From Chloroflexota bacterium (GTDB lineage Bacteria; Chloroflexota; Limnocylindria; Limnocylindrales; CSP1-4): a stretch of 5,014 nucleotides of DNA. The stretch covers positions 1 to 5,014 of the forward strand of contig JAKAAV010000198.1 of the NCBI GenBank assembly GCA_021802185.1, written 5' to 3'. A model generated the notes under the pieces. The model did no database searches. It was not told the origin of the DNA and was given only the letters and a program-made list of their open reading frames with translations. The translations under genes were made by a program, and so were the position numbers. This document shows positions 1-5,014 of this stretch, piece by piece. How positions within the stretch are numbered: the first letter of the stretch is position 1; each line of letters opens with the position of its first letter.

Positions 1-122
1 GTCGGCGACGGCGTCGGCGACGCATGCGTCCGGGAAGGCAGAACCTGCAGCGCGGAGACGGCGACGATGAGGACCGCGACGAGCAACGCGGCGGCGGTGG
101 CGACCGCCCGACGAGTGGACAT
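1..122 (-). CDS. N-terminal part of a membrane-anchored or secreted protein with a Ser/Pro/Thr-rich segment (truncated by window edge)
   Basis: Reading leftwards from the ATG at 122-120, about 40 residues are visible before the edge. A short basic start (MSTRRAV) is followed by a hydrophobic stretch of roughly 18 residues rich in Ala, Val, Leu and Ile (about residues 8-26). The chain then becomes Ser/Thr/Pro-rich (ASPTPSP). This is the pattern of a signal peptide or signal anchor followed by an extracytoplasmic linker. No Shine-Dalgarno sequence is evident before this ATG. The same frame keeps a strong third-position G/C signature upstream to about 219, encoding a plausible soluble segment (LESAFAARLRLAAA...) that has no usual start codon before a stop at 248-246. 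The true protein may therefore start further upstream, with a cytoplasmic N-terminus as in anti-sigma-like or DUF-type single-pass proteins; the frameshift this would need is described among the findings. The gene is divergent from the glycosyltransferase. Its function is not recognisable. The existence of a gene here is fairly likely, but its start is uncertain. Confidence 0.55.
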   Translation of the reverse strand, partial: MSTRRAVATAAALLVAVLIVAVSALQVLPSRTHASPTPSP

Positions 123-264
123 GCCGCGACGGTACACGAGGGCCGGCACTTCGGCGCGTGACGATGAGGCGGCCGCGAGCCGCAGGCGCGCGGCGAACGC
201 GCTCTCCAGCCGGGACGGTGTGTGTCTCCGACAGGCGCGCGGCGATCATGCGCGCGGCGCCCAT
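123..264 (-). pseudogene. Possible upstream exon-like portion of the left gene, split by a frameshift
   Basis: An ATG at 264-262 opens a frame (MGAARMIAARLSET) with almost exclusively G/C third positions up to about 226. The frame that continues into the downstream ATG at 122 has the same quality from about 219 onwards. The two frames meet at a (GT)4 run on the plus strand at 218-225, read as (AC)4 on the minus strand. One extra AC unit would join them into a single reading frame of about 88 residues up to the window edge: a soluble segment, a transmembrane helix and a Ser/Pro/Thr-rich exterior. This may be a sequencing error, a real mutation or chance GC-rich coding look-alike. No good ribosome binding site was found at the right distance from 264. 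Confidence 0.3.
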
Positions 265-312
265 GCGCTCGCGCCGGGACGGCGCCGGTCCCCTGGCGCC
301 GGTTTGCCATCT

Positions 313-330
313 GGTTGCGCAACCGCGCAA
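313..330. promoter_or_regulatory. Nested palindromes, candidate operator
   Basis: GGTTGCGCAACC (313-324) is a perfect 12-base palindrome. It overlaps a second perfect inverted repeat, TTGCGC-AACC-GCGCAA (315-330). On the minus strand a TTGTAC hexamer lies just upstream, with the palindromes filling the 17-base interval before a poor -10-like CAGATG. The symmetry suggests binding of a dimeric regulator between divergent genes, but the protein is unknown and short palindromes also arise by chance in GC-rich DNA. Confidence 0.3.
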
Positions 331-500
331 GTACAAGGATGATGGTGCACGCGTTCCGTGACCGAGGACTCTGGCAGCCGGTTGTCGCCAATCCACGCGT
401 GCGGTTGACGCGACGGAACCCCCCGATCGCGAAGGTTCGGGACAACCGCCGCCGCGCGTCGCGTGCGGGCCGTCGTGGCTCGTTCCCGGCGCGCCCCATC

Positions 501-504
501 GGGG
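501..504 (+). promoter_or_regulatory. Candidate ribosome binding site of the glycosyltransferase
   Basis: GGGG lies 7 bases before the GTG at 512 and is the only purine-rich site at a suitable distance, which supports this start. It can pair with CCCC at 494-497 across a 3-base loop (ATC), with a further G-U pair at 493/505, so the site might be partly hidden in the mRNA. Confidence 0.35.
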
Positions 505-511
505 TCCTCCC

Positions 512-2770
512 GTGCTGAATTCCCTCCTCGGCGAGTCCGCCGCGTTCCTGGCGGCCGCCACCGTCCTGCTGCTCGTCGCCGGCCAGCGTCGCCTCCGGAC
601 GTACGCGGTCCGCCTCGCCTTTGCAGTGGCCGTCTCGCTCGCGATCGGTCTCGCGACCGGCCACCTGCACCTCGCGTCGACGTCGTCGGCCGCCGCGCTG
701 CGCGTCGGGGGGACACGCCTGCCGATCGCCCTCCCCGGCATCGACGACGCCTGGAGCATCGTGGCGATCTCGACGCTGCTCCTGACGATGCTCGCGCCGC
801 GGCGCTGGTGGGCGGTCGGCGCGTTCGCGCTGGCCACGCTGGTCGTGTCGACCGTCATCTATGTCGTGTACCTCGCGCGCGTCACCGTCCTGCTCGCGAG
901 CTCCGCGCCGGGGCTCGTGCTCGGGCTCGTCCTGCTCGCGCTCGAGGCCGGTGCGCTCTTCCTCATGGCGACGAGCGTCTTCGAGATGCTCGACGCGCTC
1001 TGCCGCCCGCTGTTCGTCCCGGTGCTGCCCCCACCCCCGGCCCGGTGGCCGACCGTCGCCGTCCAGGTCCCGGCCCACGACGAGCCGCCCGACCTCGTGA
1101 TCCGGACGATCCGGCGGCTCTCGCAACAGCGCTACCCGCTCCAGCACCTCGTGATCCAGGTGCTCGACGACAACACGAGCGACGAGGCCCTGTGGCGCCC
1201 GCTCGAGGCCGAGGTGCGCGAACTGCGACGGCTGGGCCTCCGCGCCGAGTTTGCGCACCTGGAGGACTGGCCGGGCTTCAAGGCCGGCGCGCTCAACTAC
1301 GGGACGCAGCACCTGCCGGCGGACGTCGAGATCATCGCGATCGTCGACAGCGACTACCTCGTCGACCCCGGCTTCCTCACCGCGACGGTGCCGTACTTCC
1401 GGGACGAGTCGGTCGCGTTCGTGCAGACGCCGCAGGAGTACCGGAACTGGGAGTCGAGCGCGTTCTACCGGGCCTCACACACCGGCTTCGCCTACTTCTT
1501 CAAGGTCGGCATGATCAGCCGCTCGTACCGCAACTCGATCATCTTCGCGGGCACCATGGGCCTGATCCGGCGCAGGAGCCTCGAGGCGGTCGGCGGCTGG
1601 GACGAGAACGTCATCACCGAGGATGCCGAGGCGAGCCTCAGGATCCTGGCGACCGGCGTCCGGGGCATCTACGTGCCGCGGGCGTACGGCCGCGGGATCA
1701 TGCCGCTCACGTACGAGGGCCTCCGCCAGCAGCGTTTCCGGTGGGCCTTCGGCGGCATCCAGATCCTGCGCAAGCACTGGCGATCACTGCTGCCCTGGTC
1801 GTCGTCCGGCCTCACCCAGCGACAGCGTCGCGACTACCTGCTGGGCGCGTTGTGGTGGTTCAACGACGCGCTGACGCTCGGGTTCACGGCGTTCATCGCC
1901 GCCACGGCGCTCGGTGTCCTGGCGGGCCGGCCGTTCGTCGTGCAACGGCTCGAGGGGATCGGGCTGGTCCTGCCGCTGCTGTACATCGCCCTCGGCCTGG
2001 TGCGGTACCTGTGGGGCCTGCGCGTGGCGACCGGCGTGTCGGTCCGCGAGGCAGCCGACGCGATGCGGGTCAACATGAGCCTCTCGTGGGTGGTGACGCT
2101 GGCGACGATCCGCGGCCTGGTCGAGGAGCGCGGGGTGTTCCTGCGGACGCCGAAGTTCCGGGGGTCCCGGAGCATCCGGGCGCTGCGCGTCGCCGCGATC
2201 GAGACGCTGCTCGCGATCGGGTCCGGCCTGCTCGCGATCGGCGTGTTCCTCGTCGCCGGGCTCTCCGTGCTGACGCTCACGGTCGACGCGCTGCTGGTGT
2301 GGGCTGTGCTGATCTACGGTTCGGCCACGTCGTTCGCGCTGGGCGATCCGACGCGGCCACCGGAATGGTTGCGGCGCAAGGCCGCGCTGGAGGTGGGCGA
2401 GCGGGGCCGCGGCGGTGCCGGCACGCAGTCGGCCGCGGCCGTCATCGGGGTCGCACTCGCGGCATTCGCGCTCGTCGCCGTCCTTGCGGCGGAGAGCGGA
2501 CGTGCACCCGTGTCCGGGGCTGCGCCTGTCCCCGTCCCGTCGTCGCGCGGCGTGATCACCACACCGGCGCCGTCACCGTCACCGTCACCGTCACCCACCC
2601 CGACCCCGACACCGAGCCCGAGCCCGAGCCCGACGGCGACGCCGGCTCCCACCGCCTCGCCGACCGCCACGCCCGTGCTCTCGCCATCGCCGAGCCCGAC
2701 GCCCCAGCCGACAGCCACGCCGTCCGTGCCGCCGCTCGTGCCGCTCGCACCCCGGACCACGCCGCCGTAG
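512..2770 (+). CDS. Multi-pass family 2 (cellulose synthase-like) processive glycosyltransferase with a Pro/Ser/Thr-rich exported C-terminal tail
   Basis: This 752-residue inner-membrane enzyme is expected to transfer sugars from a nucleotide-sugar donor to a growing polysaccharide or lipid-linked acceptor on the cytoplasmic face; the sugar cannot be told from sequence. Hydrophobic helices lie at about 9-23, 32-50, 83-95, 101-124 and 132-152. The GT2 catalytic domain follows at about 178-425: the VQVPAHDEP strand (185-193), DDN (219-221) for UDP binding, KAGALN (257-262), the DSD metal-binding motif (279-281), the TED catalytic-base motif (369-371) and QQRFRW (406-411), the Q(Q/R)xRW signature of processive synthases. 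FAGTMG (345-350) sits where BcsA-like enzymes line the acceptor site. Further helices lie at about 443-465, 483-504, 560-582, 584-606 and 642-660. No PilZ domain is present, so c-di-GMP control of the BcsA kind is not indicated. An Arg/Lys-rich stretch (about 612-633) before the last helix puts the tail (670-752) outside by the positive-inside rule. GTG start: no other usual start lies in frame nearby. The GT2 call is firm; the substrate is unknown. Confidence 0.93.
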   Translation: MLNSLLGESAAFLAAATVLLLVAGQRRLRTYAVRLAFAVAVSLAIGLATGHLHLASTSSAAALRVGGTRLPIALPGIDDAWSIVAISTLLLTMLAPRRWWAVGAFALATLVVSTVIYVVYLARVTVLLASSAPGLVLGLVLLALEAGALFLMATSVFEMLDALCRPLFVPVLPPPPARWPTVAVQVPAHDEPPDLVIRTIRRLSQQRYPLQHLVIQVLDDNTSDEALWRPLEAEVRELRRLGLRAEFAHLEDWPGFKAGALNYGTQHLPADVEIIAIVDSDYLVDPGFLTATVPYFRDESVAFVQTPQEYRNWESSAFYRASHTGFAYFFKVGMISRSYRNSIIFAGTMGLIRRRSLEAVGGWDENVITEDAEASLRILATGVRGIYVPRAYGRGIMPLTYEGLRQQRFRWAFGGIQILRKHWRSLLPWSSSGLTQRQRRDYLLGALWWFNDALTLGFTAFIAATALGVLAGRPFVVQRLEGIGLVLPLLYIALGLVRYLWGLRVATGVSVREAADAMRVNMSLSWVVTLATIRGLVEERGVFLRTPKFRGSRSIRALRVAAIETLLAIGSGLLAIGVFLVAGLSVLTLTVDALLVWAVLIYGSATSFALGDPTRPPEWLRRKAALEVGERGRGGAGTQSAAAVIGVALAAFALVAVLAAESGRAPVSGAAPVPVPSSRGVITTPAPSPSPSPSPTPTPTPSPSPSPTATPAPTASPTATPVLSPSPSPTPQPTATPSVPPLVPLAPRTTPP
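2570..2631 (+). repeat. Tandem hexamers encoding the Pro-Ser tail of the glycosyltransferase
   Basis: CCGTCA is repeated four times without change at 2570-2593, encoding Pro-Ser pairs. GAGCCC is repeated three times at 2614-2631, giving the same Pro-Ser dipeptide in a different codon set. The intervening stretch encodes Thr-Pro pairs. Unit length is a multiple of three, so copy-number changes would alter tail length without breaking the frame. Confidence 0.85.
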
Positions 2771-2777
2771 CCGTTTG

Positions 2778-2799
2778 CCGGCCGGTCGTTACCGGCCGG
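2778..2799. terminator. Hairpin in the convergent junction, candidate bidirectional terminator
   Basis: CCGGCCGGT (2778-2786) and ACCGGCCGG (2791-2799) form a perfect 9-bp stem with a 4-base loop (CGTT). It starts 8 bases after the glycosyltransferase stop and overlaps the last codons and the TAA stop (2791-2789) of the transporter. Neither side is followed by a run of T, so it does not fit a standard intrinsic terminator. It may still slow or stabilise transcript ends in both directions. The hairpin is certain as sequence, its role is inferred. Confidence 0.5.
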
Positions 2800-4591
2800 G
2801 CGCGCCGCCCTCCGCGCGACGCCCGTGCGCCGGCATCGGGCCGCGCCCTTCGTCCTCGGCGTGGACGTACCGCCCGCCGCGCAGCCACGAGGCTCCGGCC
2901 GCGATGAGCGCCATGACCGCCGCCGCGATGAACACGACCGCGAGGCCCTGCTGGAACGGGCCCGAGATCAGCTGGGGGAAGAACGTCTTGCCGGTGAGCA
3001 CCTGCACCTGGGCCGGCGGCAGCGCGTGCAACACCTGAGGCGGGAGCAGCGTCGCCATGGGGTTGTAGCCCAGCAGCGCGCCGAACAGGCTCGCCACCGG
3101 CGGCAGGTTCGCGATCGCGTGCGCCACGCTGACCGGAACATCGTGCGCCCGCAGCCCGGCGTAGAGGGTCGTGGGCAGCGTCGCCGCGAGCCCGGCGATC
3201 ATGAGCGAGAAGAAGACCCCGATCGAGACCACGGTGCCGGTGTTCTGGAACGTCGCGCGCATGCCGGCCGCGGCACCACGCTGTCGGGCCGGGACGCTGT
3301 TCATGATGCCCGCCGTGTTCGGCGAGCCGAACAGGCCCATGCCGATGCCGTTCAGCACGAGGAGTGCGGCAAAGGCCGGGTAGGGGAAATCGACAGGCAG
3401 CTCCATCAGGCCGAGGAACGAGGCCGCGGCCACGATCATGCCGCCCGTCGCGAAGGGCCGGGCGCCGAAACGGTCCGACAGGAAGCCCGAGACGGGTCCG
3501 GCGACCAGGAAGCCCACGGTGAGCGGCAGCATGTAGATGCCGGCCCACAGGGGCGTGTCGGCGAAGTTGTACCCGTGCAGCGGCAGCCAGATGCCCTGCA
3601 GCCAGATCACCAGCATGAACGTCATGCCGCCGCGGCCGATCGCCGCAAGCAGCCCGGCCAGGTTGCCGGCGGCGAACGCGCGGATGCGGAACAGGTCGAG
3701 GTCGAAGAGCGGCTGCTCCACGCGCCGCTCGACCCACAGGAAGAAGCCGAGCAGCGCCAGGCCGGCCACGATCATCAGGATGACGAACGGACTGCTCCAG
3801 CCCATCGCCTGGCCGTGGTACGGCTGGATGCCGTATGTGATGCCGACGAGCAGGGCGGTGAGCCCGATCCCGAACGACAGGTTGCCCCACCAGTCGATGC
3901 GCTGATGCTCGGCCGTGGCCAGCTCCTCGAGCCGCAGGTACGCCCACACGGTGCCGATGACGCCGATCGGCACGCTCACGAGGAACACGTAGCGCCAGTC
4001 GATGCCGGCGAGGAAACCGCCGACGACGAGACCGATGAACTGGCCGGCGATGGCCGCGACGCCGTTGATGCCGAGCGCGAGCCCGCGCTGGGTCACGGGG
4101 AAGGCGTCGGTCAGGATCGCGGCCGAGTTCGCGAAGAGGAATGCGCCGCCGATCGCCTGGACGATCCGCATCGCGATGAGCCAGAGGGCGCCCGACGGCC
4201 CGCTGAACGGCGTCAGGGCGAGCAGGATCGAGCCGATCGTGAACACGAGGAAGCCGGCGTTGTACATGCGGACGCGGCCGAACATGTCGCCCAGGCGCCC
4301 GAACGCGACGACGAGCACGGCGGTCACGAGCAGGTAGCCCATGAAGATCCAGAGCAGGTAGCTCGTGCTGGCCGGGTCGAGCGGGTTGATCGCGATGCCC
4401 CGGAAGATGGCGGGCAGCGAGATGATGACGATCGACCCGTTGATCGACGCCATGAGCACACCGAGCGTCGTGTTCGAGAGCGCGATCCACTTGTAGTTCG
4501 GGTCGTGCCGTCTCGTCCGGCCGCGGCCGCCACCCCGCGTCGGGGGCGCGACCGCCTGTTCCGGTGCGCCGCCGGCCACTCGTTCTGTCAC
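2789..4591 (-). CDS. MFS transporter, DHA2 family (14 helices), probable drug or small-molecule exporter
   Basis: This 600-residue inner-membrane protein probably uses the proton gradient to export toxic compounds. About 14 hydrophobic helices are visible: 37-61, 77-98, 108-127, 134-160, 171-193, 199-219, 236-254, 267-287, 308-330, 346-368, 378-398, 404-425, 447-470 and 549-570. Motif A is [13 protein letters not shown] (98-110) in the loop after helix 2. A motif C-like stretch with [13 protein letters not shown] lies at 182-194, but Leu stands where Pro is usual. [12 protein letters not shown] (49-60) matches the first-helix motif of DHA2 pumps, with Asn51 at the place of the usual Asp. A long loop (about 471-548) separates helices 13 and 14, as often in this family. 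The N-terminus (1-33) is Arg/Gly-rich and cytoplasmic. The GTG start at 4591-4589 is chosen because it overlaps the TGA of the marR-type gene as GTGA and has a GGAGG site 7 bases upstream. A reading extended upstream to 4870 would give an Arg/Gly/Pro-rich, unfolded-looking leader and is rejected. Substrate unknown. Confidence 0.92.
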   Translation of the reverse strand: MTERVAGGAPEQAVAPPTRGGGRGRTRRHDPNYKWIALSNTTLGVLMASINGSIVIISLPAIFRGIAINPLDPASTSYLLWIFMGYLLVTAVLVVAFGRLGDMFGRVRMYNAGFLVFTIGSILLALTPFSGPSGALWLIAMRIVQAIGGAFLFANSAAILTDAFPVTQRGLALGINGVAAIAGQFIGLVVGGFLAGIDWRYVFLVSVPIGVIGTVWAYLRLEELATAEHQRIDWWGNLSFGIGLTALLVGITYGIQPYHGQAMGWSSPFVILMIVAGLALLGFFLWVERRVEQPLFDLDLFRIRAFAAGNLAGLLAAIGRGGMTFMLVIWLQGIWLPLHGYNFADTPLWAGIYMLPLTVGFLVAGPVSGFLSDRFGARPFATGGMIVAAASFLGLMELPVDFPYPAFAALLVLNGIGMGLFGSPNTAGIMNSVPARQRGAAAGMRATFQNTGTVVSIGVFFSLMIAGLAATLPTTLYAGLRAHDVPVSVAHAIANLPPVASLFGALLGYNPMATLLPPQVLHALPPAQVQVLTGKTFFPQLISGPFQQGLAVVFIAAAVMALIAAGASWLRGGRYVHAEDEGRGPMPAHGRRAEGGAPGR

Positions 4592-5014
4592 GTACCTGCC
4601 TCCACCGCGGCCTTGTCCTCGGGTGACGGCTGCACCGCGCGCTCGAGCAGTTCCGCGAGTCGTATCTGTTCCTCGGAGGAGAAGCGGCGCACGCGCTCCG
4701 CGAGCACGCTGTCCGCGACGAGGTCCCTGCCCGCCTGCGCCTCGCGGCCCGCGCCGGTCAGACGCACGATCCGGACGCGACGGTCGGCCGGGTCCGGGCA
4801 CCGCTCCACCAGGCCCGCCGACTCGAGCCGGTCGACGAGGTCGGTGGTCGCCGAGCGTCGCACGCCGCACGCCTCGCCAAACCTCGCCGTCGTCGTGTCG
4901 CCGAGCTGCGCCAGTCGCCGCAGCGCGAACAGGTCGCCGACCGACACGCCGTGCCGCCGGGCGAGCTCGCGCTGCAGCGGTTCGGCCAGCGCAACGGCCT
5001 GCATGAGCGCGCGG
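4588..5014 (-). CDS. MarR-family transcriptional regulator (probably 5'-truncated by window edge)
   Basis: This cytoplasmic, dimeric winged-helix repressor probably senses a small molecule and controls the downstream exporter. Numbered from the ATG at 5004-5002 (138 residues), helices at the N-terminus (about 3-35) give the dimer and DNA-binding scaffold. [13 protein letters not shown] (36-48) forms the first DNA-binding helices. [20 protein letters not shown] (49-68) is the recognition helix and its follow-up. [13 protein letters not shown] (71-83) is the beta wing with the conserved DxR pattern. A C-terminal helix (about 108-123) completes the dimer interface. The frame stays open to the right edge (Arg-Ala-Leu before this Met), and MarR proteins usually have 10-30 more residues in front, so the true start may lie outside; no ribosome binding site is visible before 5004. 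The stop overlaps the transporter GTG. MarR members commonly repress their own operon and release DNA on ligand binding; the operator would be beyond the edge. Confidence 0.9.
   Translation of the reverse strand, partial: RALMQAVALAEPLQRELARRHGVSVGDLFALRRLAQLGDTTTARFGEACGVRRSATTDLVDRLESAGLVERCPDPADRRVRIVRLTGAGREAQAGRDLVADSVLAERVRRFSSEEQIRLAELLERAVQPSPEDKAAVEAGT
4599..4603 (-). promoter_or_regulatory. Ribosome binding site that fixes the transporter start
   Basis: GGAGG on the minus strand lies inside the last codons of the MarR-family gene, 7 bases before the GTG at 4591. With the 4-base GTGA overlap, it indicates translational coupling of the regulator and the transporter. Confidence 0.8.

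Larger units (their letters stand above)
265..511. other. Intergenic region upstream of the glycosyltransferase
   Basis: No convincing protein-coding frame or RNA gene is seen here. The region lies between the divergent left gene and the glycosyltransferase, so it should carry promoters for both. Visible elements are nested palindromes at 313-330, a CACGCGTG palindrome at 394-401, and a TTGACG hexamer at 404-409 that resembles a -35 box. No good AT-rich -10 box lies 16-18 bases after it, so the promoter call is weak. A small GC hairpin sits directly before the glycosyltransferase start. Confidence 0.5.

Noticed and set aside
404..432. sigma70-like promoter with TTGACG at 404-409
   Set aside because: The -35-like hexamer is good, but no acceptable -10 hexamer lies at 16-18 bases. 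Kept only as a remark under the intergenic region.
246..716. Minus-strand open frame across the intergenic region and the start of the glycosyltransferase
   Set aside because: The product is low-complexity Arg/Gly/Pro without domains, and it conflicts with a well-supported gene on the other strand.
2570..2631. Hexamer array as a CRISPR-like or mobile-element repeat
   Set aside because: Units are 6 bases, directly adjacent, without spacers, and they encode the Pro-Ser tail in frame.
463..2907. A long plus-strand open frame overlapping the whole glycosyltransferase
   Set aside because: Its translation is Arg/Pro/Ala/Gly-rich without domains. It is a GC-rich shadow of the glycosyltransferase, which has clear GT2 motifs in the other frame.
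2556..4490. A long minus-strand open frame antiparallel to the glycosyltransferase tail and overlapping the transporter
   Set aside because: The translation is Arg/His/Pro-rich with no helices or motifs. The transporter frame over the same bases gives 14 membrane helices and motif A.
4592..4870. Upstream extension of the transporter to an ATG at 4870
   Set aside because: The extra 93 residues are Arg/Gly/Pro-rich and lie fully inside the MarR-family gene. The GTG at 4591 has an excellent GGAGG site and the typical GTGA overlap.
4623..5006. Plus-strand open frame opposite the MarR-family gene
   Set aside because: Arg/Pro/Ala-rich shadow translation; the minus strand gives a recognisable winged helix.

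Overview
The window is a very GC-rich bacterial segment. It has strong G/C preference at third codon positions, GTG starts, an ATG-rich membrane proteome and Pro/Ser/Thr-rich exported tails. This combination is common in high-GC Actinomycetota and in Chloroflexota of the Limnocylindria type. The sequence alone does not decide between them, although the style of the transporter and glycosyltransferase leans me slightly towards Chloroflexota. No insertion sequence, CRISPR array, tRNA or rRNA was recognised.

Layout, left to right. (i) Positions 1-122, minus strand: the N-terminal end of a membrane-anchored or secreted protein running off the left edge. Its coding signature continues upstream to about 264 in two frames joined at a short AC repeat, so the reading frame may be broken there. 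(ii) About 250-390 bases between the divergent left gene and the next gene, holding nested palindromes and a weak promoter-like hexamer. (iii) Positions 512-2770, plus strand: a 752-residue, multi-pass, processive-type family 2 glycosyltransferase with all catalytic signatures, ending in an unusual ~80-residue Pro/Ser/Thr-rich exported tail encoded partly by tandem hexamers. (iv) An 18-base convergent junction with a perfect 9-bp GC hairpin. (v) Positions 4591-2789, minus strand: a 14-helix MFS transporter of the DHA2 drug-exporter type. (vi) Positions 5014-4588, minus strand: a MarR-family regulator just upstream of the transporter and overlapping it by 4 bases (GTGA). It probably begins outside the window.

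How it fits together. The right half is a classic two-gene MarR repressor/exporter operon, where the regulator probably senses a small molecule and controls its efflux. The left half concerns the cell envelope: a polysaccharide or glycolipid synthase and a divergent, anchored protein, both with Ser/Pro/Thr-rich segments predicted outside the membrane. The two halves are convergent and need not be functionally linked. The most unusual points are the glycosyltransferase tail, the possible single-repeat frameshift in the left gene and the Asp-to-Asn change in the transporter's first helix.
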